Origin: Streptomyces sp. yr375
Lineage (GTDB): Bacteria; Actinomycetota; Actinomycetes; Streptomycetales; Streptomycetaceae
Direction of reading: 5' to 3'
Assembly (NCBI RefSeq): GCF_900110755.1
Contig: NZ_FOFF01000018.1
Location: 1 to 64,000, forward strand
DNA: 64,000 nt
The notes beneath the pieces are model-generated. The model was not told the DNA's origin. It did no database searches and worked only from the letters and a program-made list of their open reading frames with translations. A program made the position numbers and the translations under genes. Numbering within the stretch: position 1 is the stretch's first letter; each line of letters begins with the position of its first letter. Below, one piece after another: positions 31,765-44,336 of the stretch.

Positions 31765-31936
31765 AGAAGCCAAAGACCGCTGGTCGTTGCCGTGCCCTCG
31801 TCAGAGAGTGCGGTGGCCGAAGGATCCGCTGCAATGCGGACGACCCGCGTAGGTGAATGTGGATGTGCTCCCGGACAGGTTCCGCTCACGGAATTCGTTC
31901 GGTCGAGCTACGCCCCGTGCGCCTGCGCCGGGGCGT
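31765..31936 (+). ncRNA. L10-type ribosomal protein leader with attenuator
   Basis: The long rplJ leader holds a purine-rich block (AGAGAGTGCGGTGGCC) of the kind that binds L10(L12)4 in place of 23S rRNA. It ends in a stem ACGCCCCG (31910-31917) with CGGGGCGT (31929-31936) followed by TTCGTTT, a terminator-like structure ahead of the gene. This layout matches the L10 leader autoregulation family. The exact L10-site fold was not derived. Confidence 0.6.
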
Positions 31937-31995
31937 TTCGTTTGTCACAGCCCCTTCTGAGCGGTCCTCATCACCCGGAAGGAGGCCGACGCTCT

Positions 31996-32526
31996 ATGGC
32001 AAGGCCCGACAAGGCTGCCGCGGTAGCCGAGCTGACGGACGCGTTCCGCAGCTCGAACGCCGCCGTGCTGACCGAGTACCGGGGTCTCACCGTGGCGCAG
32101 CTCAAGACGCTGCGTCGTTCGCTCGGTGAAGACGCCCAGTACGCCGTGGTGAAGAACACGCTGACCAAGATTGCGGCCAACGAGGCCGGGATCACGACGC
32201 TCGACGACCTGTTCAACGGTCCGACGGCAGTCGCCTTCATCACCGGTGACCCGGTGACGTCGGCGAAGGGTCTTCGTGACTTCGCCAAGGACAACCCGAA
32301 CCTCGTCATCAAGGGCGGCGTCCTTGACGGCAAGGTGCTGTCCGCCGACGACATCAAGAAGCTTGCGGACCTCGAGTCCCGCGAGGTTCTGCTCAGCAAG
32401 CTGGCCGGTGCCTTCAAGTCGAAGCAGTCTCAGGCTGCCTCCGTCTTCCAGGCGCTGCCCTCGAAGTTCGTCCGCACCGCGGAGGCGCTTCGGGTCAAGC
32501 AGGCCGAGCAGGGCGGTGCCGAGTAA
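31996..32526 (+). CDS. rplJ: 50S ribosomal protein L10
   Basis: This 176-residue stalk base protein starts MARPDKAAAVAELTDAFRSS and has VLTEYRGLTVAQLKTLRRSL and VVKNTLTKIA as L10 marks. The C-terminal helix that binds L7/L12 dimers is present. ATG 31996 is preceded by GGAGG about 12 bp away. An upstream in-frame extension would run through the leader RNA and is rejected. It is co-transcribed with rplL after 116 bp. Confidence 0.95.
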   Translation: MARPDKAAAVAELTDAFRSSNAAVLTEYRGLTVAQLKTLRRSLGEDAQYAVVKNTLTKIAANEAGITTLDDLFNGPTAVAFITGDPVTSAKGLRDFAKDNPNLVIKGGVLDGKVLSADDIKKLADLESREVLLSKLAGAFKSKQSQAASVFQALPSKFVRTAEALRVKQAEQGGAE

Positions 32527-32642
32527 CTCGGCTCGCACTTTGACCGCAGCCGCCTGACGCGGCCGCGGTCGACGCGGGCCGACTGTACGCCCGCCGACAT
32601 GTACATCCGGCACCAGCCGAATTAGTGGAAGGATCGCCCGAC

Positions 32643-33029
32643 ATGGCGACGAAGCTGTCCCAGGAAGAGCTGCTCGAGCAGTTCGAGAACCTCACCCTCA
32701 TCGAGCTCTCCGAGTTCGTCAAGGCGTTCGAGGAGAAGTTCGACGTCACCGCTGCCGCCGCCGTCGCCGTTGCCGGCCCGGCCGGTCCGGCCGCCGCCGC
32801 CGAGGCCGTCGAGGAGCAGGACGAGTTCGACGTCGTCCTCACCGGCGCCGGCGAGAAGAAGATCCAGGTCATCAAGGTCGTGCGTGAGCTGACCTCGCTG
32901 GGCCTGAAGGAGGCCAAGGACCTCGTGGACGGCGCTCCGAAGCCCGTCCTCGAGAAGGTCGCCAAGGAGGCCGCCGAGAAGGCTGCCGAGTCCCTCAAGG
33001 CCGCCGGCGCCTCCGTCGAGGTCAAGTAA
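32643..33029 (+). CDS. rplL: 50S ribosomal protein L7/L12
   Basis: This 128-residue protein has an N-terminal dimerisation and L10-binding helix pair (KLSQEELLEQFENLTLIELSEF), an Ala/Pro/Gly hinge (AAVAVAGPAGPAAAAEAVEE), and a C-terminal factor-binding domain (FDVVLTGAGEKKIQVIKVVR, then GLKEAKDLVDGAPK). It recruits the elongation factors fusA and tuf encoded downstream. GGAAGGA precedes ATG 32643. The transcript probably continues in part through an attenuator to rpoB. Confidence 0.96.
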   Translation: MATKLSQEELLEQFENLTLIELSEFVKAFEEKFDVTAAAAVAVAGPAGPAAAAEAVEEQDEFDVVLTGAGEKKIQVIKVVRELTSLGLKEAKDLVDGAPKPVLEKVAKEAAEKAAESLKAAGASVEVK

Positions 33030-33105
33030 CACCATCGCGGTCGGCGACGACCGCGAGCAACGGCTGAAACTGGCCCCTCCGGGGCTGTAACGCCGGTGCA
33101 CCGAG

Positions 33106-33133
33106 GAGCGATCATCCATCTGGGTGGTCGCTC
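33106..33133 (+). terminator. Attenuator hairpin between rplL and rpoB
   Basis: Twelve-base arms (33106-33117 and 33122-33133) pair with two G-U pairs and an ATCT loop, followed by TTCGTCGTT. Partial termination here is known from other bacteria to set lower rpoBC than rplJL expression. Confidence 0.7.
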
Positions 33134-33396
33134 TTCGTCGTTCCTGGGAGCGCGGCCACGGTTGCCTCGAACCCGTGTGAGCGGGGGGTATGGTGATCTT
33201 CATCGTGTCTCCGAGCGCGGCCGTTCGCGCAGGGGGGCCTTGACGAACCGCACGCAGCGCGCAATTCTCAGGACGCGTCGTCACAAGGATCCGAATCCGA
33301 GGCATGGATCGACGACGAACAGGGCAGTATCACCGTGCGTTGAGGGCAAGCAGACCGAGGGCGTTGAGAACCACGAGGGTCTCGAAAAACCCGCAC

Positions 33397-33425
33397 TGGA
33401 CATCAGTGTGCCAAGTGGCTACACT
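33397..33425 (+). promoter_or_regulatory. Promoter of rpoB-rpoC
   Basis: TGGACA at 33397-33402 and TACACT at 33420-33425 are separated by 17 bp, close to the HrdB consensus. Transcription would start near 33432, giving a leader of about 175 nt before the rpoB TTG. Confidence 0.65.
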
Positions 33426-33606
33426 GACCCTTTGCGCTGCCTGTTAGCTGTCCCCTGCCCGTCACCAGGGGCATGCCCTCACTTGAGCCCGGACGACCAG
33501 ACCTCCTTGACCTGGCCCTTTGGCCAGATCCGGAAAGCTGTCTCTGTGCACGGGATGAGGGGCCGGTACGCGCGTAGTGAGTCCGAGCCCTCGGAAGGAC
33601 CCCCTC

Positions 33607-36600
33607 TTGGCCGCCTCGCGCAACGCCTCGACCGCGAATACGAACAACGCTGCCAGCACCGCCCCGCTGCGCATCTCCTTTGCAAAGATCAAGGAGCCCC
33701 TCGAGGTTCCCAACCTTCTCGCGCTGCAGACCGAGAGTTTCGACTGGCTGCTCGGCAACGACGCCTGGAAGGCTCGCGTCGAGGCTGCTCTGGACTCCGG
33801 TCAGGACGTCCCCACGAAGTCCGGTCTGGAGGAGATCTTCGAGGAGATCTCCCCGATCGAGGACTTCTCCGGGTCGATGTCGCTGACCTTCCGCGACCAC
33901 CGTTTCGAGCCGCCGAAGAACAGCATCGACGAGTGCAAGGACCGTGACTTCACCTTCGCGGCCCCGCTCTTCGTGACGGCCGAGTTCACGAACAACGAGA
34001 CCGGCGAGATCAAGTCCCAGACGGTCTTCATGGGCGACTTCCCGCTCATGACGAACAAGGGCACCTTCGTCATCAACGGCACCGAGCGTGTCGTCGTGTC
34101 GCAGCTCGTCCGTTCGCCGGGTGTCTACTTCGACTCCTCCATCGACAAGACGTCCGACAAGGACATCTTCTCCGCCAAGATCATCCCGTCCCGGGGTGCC
34201 TGGCTGGAGATGGAGATCGACAAGCGCGACATGGTCGGTGTCCGTATCGACCGCAAGCGCAAGCAGTCCGTCACCGTGCTCCTGAAGGCTCTCGGCTGGA
34301 CGACCGAGCAGATCCTCGAGGAGTTCGGCGAGTACGAGTCCATGCGCGCCACCCTGGAGAAGGACCACACCCAGGGTCAGGACGACGCGCTGCTCGACAT
34401 CTACCGCAAGCTCCGTCCGGGCGAGCCGCCGACCCGTGAGGCCGCGCAGACGCTGCTCGAGAACCTCTACTTCAACCCCAAGCGCTACGACCTCGCGAAG
34501 GTCGGCCGCTACAAGGTCAACAAGAAGCTGGGCGGCGAGGCTCCGCTCAACGCGGGCGTGCTGACCGTCGAGGACGTCATCGCGACGATCAAGTACCTGG
34601 TCAAGCTGCACGCCGGCGAGACCGAGACGACCTCGGACAACGGCACGTCGATCGTCGTCGAGACCGACGACATCGACCACTTCGGCAACCGTCGTCTGCG
34701 CAGCGTCGGCGAGCTCATCCAGAACCAGGTCCGCACGGGTCTGGCGCGTATGGAGCGAGTCGTCCGCGAGCGCATGACGACCCAGGACGTCGAAGCGATC
34801 ACGCCGCAGACCCTGATCAACATCCGGCCGGTCGTCGCCTCCATCAAGGAGTTCTTCGGCACCAGCCAGCTCTCGCAGTTCATGGACCAGAACAACCCGC
34901 TGTCGGGTCTCACCCACAAGCGCCGTCTGTCGGCTCTTGGCCCTGGTGGTCTCTCCCGTGAGCGGGCCGGCTTCGAGGTCCGTGACGTGCACCCCTCGCA
35001 CTACGGCCGCATGTGCCCGATCGAGACTCCCGAAGGCCCGAACATCGGTCTGATCGGTTCGCTCGCCTCCTACGGCCGCGTCAACGCGTTCGGCTTCGTG
35101 GAGACGCCGTACCGCAAGGTCGCCGGCGACGTCGTCACCGACGAGGTCGACTACCTGACGGCCGACGAGGAGGACCGCTACGTCATCGCGCAGGCCAACG
35201 CCCTGCTCAACGACGACATGCAGTTCACCGAGGCCCGCGTCCTGGTCCGCCGTCGTGGCGGCGAGGTCGACTACGTCCCCGGTGACGACGTGGACTACAT
35301 GGACGTCTCGCCGCGCCAGATGGTGTCGGTCGCGACCGCCATGATCCCGTTCCTCGAGCACGACGACGCCAACCGTGCCCTCATGGGCGCGAACATGATG
35401 CGTCAGGCCGTGCCGCTCATCAAGAGCGAGGCCCCGCTCGTCGGCACCGGCATGGAGTACCGCTCCGCGGTCGACGCCGGCGACGTGGTCAAGGCCGAGA
35501 AGGCGGGTGTGGTCCAGGAGGTCTCCGCGGACTACATCACCACCACCAACGACGACGGCACGTACATCACGTACCGCCTGGCCAAGTTCGCCCGCTCCAA
35601 CCAGGGCACCTCGGTCAACCAGAAGGTCATCGTCAACGAGGGCGACCGGATCATCGAGGGCCAGGTCCTGGCCGACGGTCCGGCCACCGAGAACGGCGAG
35701 ATGGCCCTGGGCAAGAACCTGCTCGTGGCGTTCATGCCGTGGGAGGGCCACAACTACGAGGACGCGATCATCCTGTCGCAGCGCCTCGTGCAGGACGACG
35801 TCCTCTCCTCGATCCACATCGAGGAGCACGAGGTCGACGCCCGTGACACCAAGCTCGGCCCGGAGGAGATCACCCGGGACATCCCGAACGTCTCCGAGGA
35901 GGTCCTCGCCGACCTCGACGAGCGCGGCATCATCCGCATCGGTGCCGAGGTCGTCGCCGGCGACATCCTCGTCGGCAAGGTCACGCCCAAGGGCGAGACC
36001 GAGCTGACGCCGGAGGAGCGCCTGCTGCGCGCCATCTTCGGTGAGAAGGCCCGTGAGGTCCGTGACACCTCGCTGAAGGTGCCGCACGGCGAGATCGGCA
36101 AGGTCATCGGCGTCCGCGTCTTCGACCGTGAAGAGGGCGACGAGCTGCCGCCGGGCGTGAACCAGTTGGTCCGCGTCTACGTGGCGCAGAAGCGCAAGAT
36201 CACGGACGGCGACAAGCTCGCCGGCCGGCACGGCAACAAGGGTGTCATCTCCAAGATCCTGCCCATCGAGGACATGCCGTTCCTCGAGGACGGGACCCCG
36301 GTCGACATCATCCTCAACCCGCTCGGTGTGCCGTCCCGAATGAACCCGGGACAGGTGCTGGAGATCCACCTCGGCTGGCTCGCCAGCCGCGGCTGGGACG
36401 TCTCCGGGCTCGCCGACGACTGGGCCAAGCGTCTCCAGGTGATCGGCGCCGACCAGGTCGCGCCCGGCACCAACGTCGCCACCCCGGTCTTCGACGGCGC
36501 CCGTGAGGACGAGCTCGCGGGTCTGCTGAACCACACCATCCCGAACCGCGACGGCGAGCGCATGGTGCTCCCGACCGGCAAGGCGCGGATGTTCGACGGC

Positions 36601-37092
36601 CGTAGCGGTGAGCCGTTCCCGGACCCGATCTCGGTCGGCTACATGTACATCCTGAAGCTGCACCACCTGGTCGACGACAAGCTGCACGCCCGTTCGACCG
36701 GTCCGTACTCGATGATCACCCAGCAGCCGCTGGGTGGTAAGGCGCAGTTCGGCGGTCAGCGCTTCGGCGAGATGGAGGTGTGGGCGCTGGAGGCATACGG
36801 CGCCGCGTACGCCCTCCAGGAGCTCCTGACCATCAAGTCCGACGACGTCACCGGCCGCGTGAAGGTCTACGAGGCCATCGTCAAGGGCGAGAACATCCCC
36901 GAGCCCGGCATCCCCGAGTCCTTCAAGGTGCTCATCAAGGAGATGCAGTCTCTCTGCCTGAACGTGGAGGTGCTGTCCAGCGACGGTATGTCCATCGAGA
37001 TGCGTGACACCGACGAGGACGTCTTCCGCGCGGCGGAGGAGCTCGGCATCGACCTGTCCCGGCGCGAGCCGAGCAGCGTCGAAGAGGTCTGA
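33607..37092 (+). CDS. rpoB: RNA polymerase beta subunit
   Basis: This 1161-residue subunit starts at TTG 33607 behind a GGAAGGA ribosome site, the start used by other streptomycetes. The rifampicin pocket runs from residue 418 (GTSQLSQFMDQNNPLSGLTH), and Asp427, His437, Arg440 and Ser442 correspond to E. coli 516, 526, 529 and 531. All are wild type, so the enzyme should be rifampicin sensitive. The C terminus carries the flap and clamp motifs up to the end. It lies 110 bp from rpoC in one transcription unit. Confidence 0.97.
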   Translation: MAASRNASTANTNNAASTAPLRISFAKIKEPLEVPNLLALQTESFDWLLGNDAWKARVEAALDSGQDVPTKSGLEEIFEEISPIEDFSGSMSLTFRDHRFEPPKNSIDECKDRDFTFAAPLFVTAEFTNNETGEIKSQTVFMGDFPLMTNKGTFVINGTERVVVSQLVRSPGVYFDSSIDKTSDKDIFSAKIIPSRGAWLEMEIDKRDMVGVRIDRKRKQSVTVLLKALGWTTEQILEEFGEYESMRATLEKDHTQGQDDALLDIYRKLRPGEPPTREAAQTLLENLYFNPKRYDLAKVGRYKVNKKLGGEAPLNAGVLTVEDVIATIKYLVKLHAGETETTSDNGTSIVVETDDIDHFGNRRLRSVGELIQNQVRTGLARMERVVRERMTTQDVEAITPQTLINIRPVVASIKEFFGTSQLSQFMDQNNPLSGLTHKRRLSALGPGGLSRERAGFEVRDVHPSHYGRMCPIETPEGPNIGLIGSLASYGRVNAFGFVETPYRKVAGDVVTDEVDYLTADEEDRYVIAQANALLNDDMQFTEARVLVRRRGGEVDYVPGDDVDYMDVSPRQMVSVATAMIPFLEHDDANRALMGANMMRQAVPLIKSEAPLVGTGMEYRSAVDAGDVVKAEKAGVVQEVSADYITTTNDDGTYITYRLAKFARSNQGTSVNQKVIVNEGDRIIEGQVLADGPATENGEMALGKNLLVAFMPWEGHNYEDAIILSQRLVQDDVLSSIHIEEHEVDARDTKLGPEEITRDIPNVSEEVLADLDERGIIRIGAEVVAGDILVGKVTPKGETELTPEERLLRAIFGEKAREVRDTSLKVPHGEIGKVIGVRVFDREEGDELPPGVNQLVRVYVAQKRKITDGDKLAGRHGNKGVISKILPIEDMPFLEDGTPVDIILNPLGVPSRMNPGQVLEIHLGWLASRGWDVSGLADDWAKRLQVIGADQVAPGTNVATPVFDGAREDELAGLLNHTIPNRDGERMVLPTGKARMFDGRSGEPFPDPISVGYMYILKLHHLVDDKLHARSTGPYSMITQQPLGGKAQFGGQRFGEMEVWALEAYGAAYALQELLTIKSDDVTGRVKVYEAIVKGENIPEPGIPESFKVLIKEMQSLCLNVEVLSSDGMSIEMRDTDEDVFRAAEELGIDLSRREPSSVEEV

Positions 37093-37202
37093 CGGGAGTC
37101 CGGTCCGGAGGTACAGCGATGAAGATCCCTGATCCTCCGGCCGGCCCCGGGACCCCCGTATCAGACCCCAAGACTTACAACCCTGAGAGGGATTGACGCA
37201 TA

Positions 37203-41102
<3,900 letters not shown>

Positions 41103-41135
41103 GCGGCGAGCGGTCGGTTGATCGCTTGAACGCTT

Positions 41136-41176
41136 GAAGGGCGGTCACCCCGTTTCATACGGGGTGACCGCCCTTC
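41136..41176 (+). terminator. Terminator of rpoBC
   Basis: Eighteen-base fully complementary arms (41136-41153 and 41159-41176) enclose a TTCAT loop, 33 bp past the rpoC stop. It is bounded by the convergent membrane gene and may serve that gene too. Confidence 0.9.
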
Positions 41177-41304
41177 GGCGTTGCCAGCGTTCCCAGACCT
41201 CACAGCAGGGCGCGCGGGCGCTGGAGGGGCCCTTCAGCGCCGTACAGGCACCTGTCCAGGCACCTGTCCGGCCCGGCCCTCCCCGGTCTGGCCGGCCTGC
41301 CGGT

Positions 41305-42591
41305 CTACGGGATTCCCAGCTCGAAGATCACATAGTGCGCGTACCACCCCGAGGCGACGGACGCCGTCACGAAGAACACCGCCAGGCTCGGCCACTTCAG
41401 GCGGCTCAGCGCCGCCGCCGGGGCCAGCAGCAGAGGGAAGGCGGGGAGCAGGTAGCGGCCCGTGTTGCCGAACATCTGCTGGGTGCCCAGCACGGTGAGC
41501 ACGCTCGCCAGCGTGTACGCGACCAGCACCAGCGGCGGCTTCTTGCGCAGCAGCAGCGCGATCAGGAACGGCAGCGCCAGCACGAGCTGTACGGCCAGCA
41601 GGTCGGGGACCGTGAACGCGAACAGGTAGTCGTGCCGCCCGACGGCCGTATTGCCCAGCACGTCGAGCGTGTACGCGCCGAAGTCGAAGGAGTGCGCCCA
41701 CCCGTCGCGCTGGAGCGTGAAGTACGCGGTGAGGTCGCCCATGCTGAGGCCGACCCAGGTGATGTAGGTCAGCAGGCCGAGCGGCGCGGCGATCATCGCG
41801 TACACCGGCCCGGCGATCCCGTGCTCGCGCCTGCTGTCGCGCCGGGCGAGCGTCACGATCGCGGCGAGCCCGACCGCGCCGATGAGCGCGGCGGACGTCG
41901 GCCTGTTGAGCCCGGCGAGGAAGGCGAGCAGCCCGGCGGCCACCCAGCGGCCCTTCATCACGCAGTAGCAGCACCAGGCGGCGATGGCCACGAAGACCGA
42001 CTCCGAGTACACCGCCCACTCCACGCCCGCGCCGGGCACCAGCGCCCACAGCCCGGCCGCGATCGTGCCCGCCCGCACCCCGGCCAGCGTCGAGATCACG
42101 GCGTAGATGCCGGCGGCGGCCACGAAGGAGGCCAGCACCGACACCAGGATCCCGGAGCCGTACAGCCCCAGGCCCGTGATCTCGGAGACGCCCCGGATCA
42201 GGCCCGGGTAGAGCGGGAAGAAGGCGACCGAGTCCTGCTTGACGGTGAACAGGCCGCCGGGGTCGAGCCGTTGCAGCGGCTTGGGGTCGTAGCCCTTCTC
42301 GGCGATCTGGAGGTACCACCAGCCGTCCCAGGTGGCGAGCACGTCCCACCAGTGGGCGCCGCCGCCGAACCGCGGGTTCTTCTTCTGGTACTCGTCGGCC
42401 CACTCCAGCAGCCAGGCGAACACCGTCAGCCCGACGAGCTTCAGCGTGCCGTAGAGGAGCAGCGGGGCAAGGTACGGTCGTACACCGTCCGGCAGGGTGA
42501 GGCGGCGGAGCCCCTGGAGCCTCGGGAGCTGTTCCTCTCGCCCGTCGGGCACGGCGGGGTCAGTCGCCGTGTCCTTGGAAGCCGTGCTCAT
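41305..42591 (-). CDS. PIG-V-like membrane glycosyltransferase (putative mannosyltransferase)
   Basis: This 428-residue protein has about ten transmembrane helices. The first periplasmic loop ATWDGWWYLQIAEKGYDPKP and the following AFFPLYPGLIRG match the WD and FFPLYP motifs of GPI-mannosyltransferase PIG-V relatives, a GT-C family using polyprenyl-phosphate sugars. It is divergent from a polyprenol-phosphate sugar synthase-like gene, which could supply its donor. The acceptor is unknown; protein or lipid glycosylation is possible. The N-terminal 35 residues are cytoplasmic. ATG 42591 is the start. Confidence 0.82.
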   Translation of the reverse strand: MSTASKDTATDPAVPDGREEQLPRLQGLRRLTLPDGVRPYLAPLLLYGTLKLVGLTVFAWLLEWADEYQKKNPRFGGGAHWWDVLATWDGWWYLQIAEKGYDPKPLQRLDPGGLFTVKQDSVAFFPLYPGLIRGVSEITGLGLYGSGILVSVLASFVAAAGIYAVISTLAGVRAGTIAAGLWALVPGAGVEWAVYSESVFVAIAAWCCYCVMKGRWVAAGLLAFLAGLNRPTSAALIGAVGLAAIVTLARRDSRREHGIAGPVYAMIAAPLGLLTYITWVGLSMGDLTAYFTLQRDGWAHSFDFGAYTLDVLGNTAVGRHDYLFAFTVPDLLAVQLVLALPFLIALLLRKKPPLVLVAYTLASVLTVLGTQQMFGNTGRYLLPAFPLLLAPAAALSRLKWPSLAVFFVTASVASGWYAHYVIFELGIP

Positions 42592-42674
42592 GGCTGGGGT
42601 CCCCTGGTCGTCGGAGTGCGGTCATAAGATCGCAACAGCGTCGCACATGTGCGCCACACCTTGGGGAAGGACGG

Positions 42675-43706
42675 GTGACCGACGTGCCGAACACCACGGC
42701 GACGGGGACCGTCTTGTCGGTCGTTATACCCATGTACAACGAGGAAGAGGTCCTTCCCGTGCTGGTCAGCCGTCTGCGCCCGGTCCTCGACGGCCTCGGC
42801 GCCGACGGCGGGGCCGTCGACTACGAGGTGGTCGCGGTGGACGACGGCAGCACCGACCGCACCGCCGAGCTGCTCGCGGCCTTCCGGCTCGGCTGGCCGC
42901 AGCTCCGCGTCATCGGCCTGCGCCGCAACTCCGGCCATCAGGCCGCCCTCACCGCGGGCCTCGACCGGGCGCTCGGCCGTTACGTCGTCAGCATCGACGC
43001 CGACCTCCAGGACCCGCCCGAGAAGATCGCCGACATGCTCGCGCTGGCCCGCGCCGAGCAGCTCGACATCGTCTACGGCATCCGGGCCGACCGGGCCAGC
43101 GACACCGGCTTCAAACGGTGGACGGCGGGGCTGTACTACACGCTGGTGCGCCGGCTCGCGGGGGAGTCCGTGCCCGCCCAGGCCGGTGACTTCCGGCTGC
43201 TGAGCCGGGCCGCCGTCGACGCCCTGAAGGCGCTGCCCGACCAGCAGCGCGTCTACCGGCTGCTGGTGCCCTGGCTGGGCTTCCCCAGCGGCGAGGTCAC
43301 CTACGAGCGCGCGCCGCGGCCGGCCGGCCAGAGCAAGTACCCGCTGGGCCGGATGATCCGGCTGGCCGTCGACAGCGTCACCGGTTTCTCGGCGGCGCCG
43401 CTGCGGATCGCCACCTGGCTGGGCGGCCTCGCCTTCCTGGTCTGCCTGGCGTTGATGGGCTACACCCTGATCGCGTACGCCCTGGAGCACACCGTCCCCG
43501 GCTGGACGTCGCTGTTCATCGGGGTGCTGTTCATCGGCGCGGTGCAGTTGATCTGCGTCGGGCTGCTCGGCGAGTACGTGGGCCGCATCTACACGGCCGT
43601 ACAGAACCGTCCGACGTACTTCGTCGGCCATGACACGGCGACGGACGCCTCCGACGGGTCGGCCGACGACAGCCCTCTACCACAGCAGCTCGGGCGGCGC
43701 ACGTAA
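42675..43706 (+). CDS. Family 2 glycosyltransferase with C-terminal membrane anchor (polyprenyl-phosphate type)
   Basis: This 343-residue protein begins the GT-A domain at LSVVIPMYNEEEVLPVLV. It has the VVAVDDGSTDRTAEL and VVSIDADLQDPPEKI (DxD-like) motifs and RRNSGHQAALTAGLDRA. Two C-terminal transmembrane helices and GLLGEYVGRIYTAVQNRPTY place it with DPM1/ArnC/GtrB-like synthases that charge polyprenyl phosphate with a sugar. With the divergent PIG-V-like gene it makes a plausible donor-transferase pair. GTG 42675 is preceded by GGAAGGAC. Confidence 0.88.
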   Translation: MTDVPNTTATGTVLSVVIPMYNEEEVLPVLVSRLRPVLDGLGADGGAVDYEVVAVDDGSTDRTAELLAAFRLGWPQLRVIGLRRNSGHQAALTAGLDRALGRYVVSIDADLQDPPEKIADMLALARAEQLDIVYGIRADRASDTGFKRWTAGLYYTLVRRLAGESVPAQAGDFRLLSRAAVDALKALPDQQRVYRLLVPWLGFPSGEVTYERAPRPAGQSKYPLGRMIRLAVDSVTGFSAAPLRIATWLGGLAFLVCLALMGYTLIAYALEHTVPGWTSLFIGVLFIGAVQLICVGLLGEYVGRIYTAVQNRPTYFVGHDTATDASDGSADDSPLPQQLGRRT

Positions 43707-43737
43707 CCCCTCTCGTGTCGGCCCCGCCGTCCTTGTT

Positions 43738-43766
43738 TTGACCGGAGAGATTGCGCTAGGTACGCT
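43738..43766 (+). promoter_or_regulatory. Promoter of the str operon
   Basis: TTGACC at 43738-43743 and TACGCT at 43761-43766 are separated by exactly 17 bp. This is the best vegetative promoter match in the window, giving a leader of about 190 nt before rpsL. Confidence 0.7.
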
Positions 43767-43886
43767 CAGACCTTGTGCCTGGGGTGTGCCCTGGCCCTTG
43801 TGCGTGTCTGCAACCGCATACGGGCCTGAGCAGTGGCCACCGCAATTCGCGTCTCTTCCCGCCTCGCGGCGGAAGTGCGCGGGATT

Positions 43887-43911
43887 CGACACACCCGACC
43901 GCGTGGGTCGG
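43887..43911 (+). promoter_or_regulatory. Shared leader element, copy 1 (rpsL)
   Basis: The 25-nt block contains the hairpin CCGACC-GCGTG-GGTCGG and is identical to the block at 50094-50118 before rpsJ. It starts 75 bp ahead of the rpsL start codon, within the mRNA leader. Confidence 0.75.
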
Positions 43912-43961
43912 CGATGTTCCAGGTTAGCTTCACCATTCGGCACACAGAAACCGGAGAAGTA

Positions 43962-44333
43962 GTGCCTACGATCCAGCAGCTGGTCCGGAAGGGCCGGCAG
44001 GACAAGGTCGAGAAGAACAAGACGCCCGCACTCGAGGGTTCGCCCCAGCGTCGCGGCGTCTGCACGCGTGTGTTCACGACCACCCCGAAGAAGCCGAACT
44101 CGGCCCTGCGTAAGGTCGCGCGTGTGCGTCTGACCAGCGGGATCGAGGTCACTGCTTACATTCCGGGTGAGGGACACAACCTGCAGGAGCACTCCATCGT
44201 GCTCGTGCGTGGTGGCCGTGTGAAGGACCTGCCCGGTGTTCGCTACAAGATCATCCGCGGTTCCCTCGACACCCAGGGTGTCAAGAACCGCAAGCAGGCC
44301 CGCAGCCGCTACGGCGCCAAGAAGGAGAAGTAA
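43962..44333 (+). CDS. rpsL: 30S ribosomal protein S12
   Basis: This 123-residue protein of the decoding centre has PKKPNSALRKVARVRLTSG and GGRVKDLPGVRYKIIRG intact. Lys43 and Lys88, whose changes give streptomycin resistance and antibiotic overproduction in S. coelicolor, are wild type. GTG 43962 (VPTIQQLVRKG) follows GGAGAAG; the in-frame codons upstream pass through the leader element and are not coding. First gene of the str operon. Confidence 0.96.
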   Translation: MPTIQQLVRKGRQDKVEKNKTPALEGSPQRRGVCTRVFTTTPKKPNSALRKVARVRLTSGIEVTAYIPGEGHNLQEHSIVLVRGGRVKDLPGVRYKIIRGSLDTQGVKNRKQARSRYGAKKEK

Positions 44334-44336
44334 ACA

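Larger units (their letters stand above)
33030..33606 (+). other. rplL-rpoB intergenic control region
   Basis: This 577-bp stretch holds no credible gene. It contains an attenuator hairpin at 33106-33133, a possible weak promoter TTGACG-17-AATTCT at 33240-33268, a strong promoter at 33397-33425 and a long rpoB leader. A CACTG-GACAT-CAGTG palindrome (33395-33409) overlaps the -35 of the strong promoter. Regulation of RNA polymerase genes independently of ribosomal stalk genes is implied. Confidence 0.7.

Noticed and set aside
33403..36687. Open frame of over 1000 codons antisense to rpoB
   Set aside because: The plus strand encodes an unmistakable RNA polymerase beta subunit. High G+C leaves the opposite frame open, and its translation is Val/Asp/Leu/Arg-rich without family motifs.
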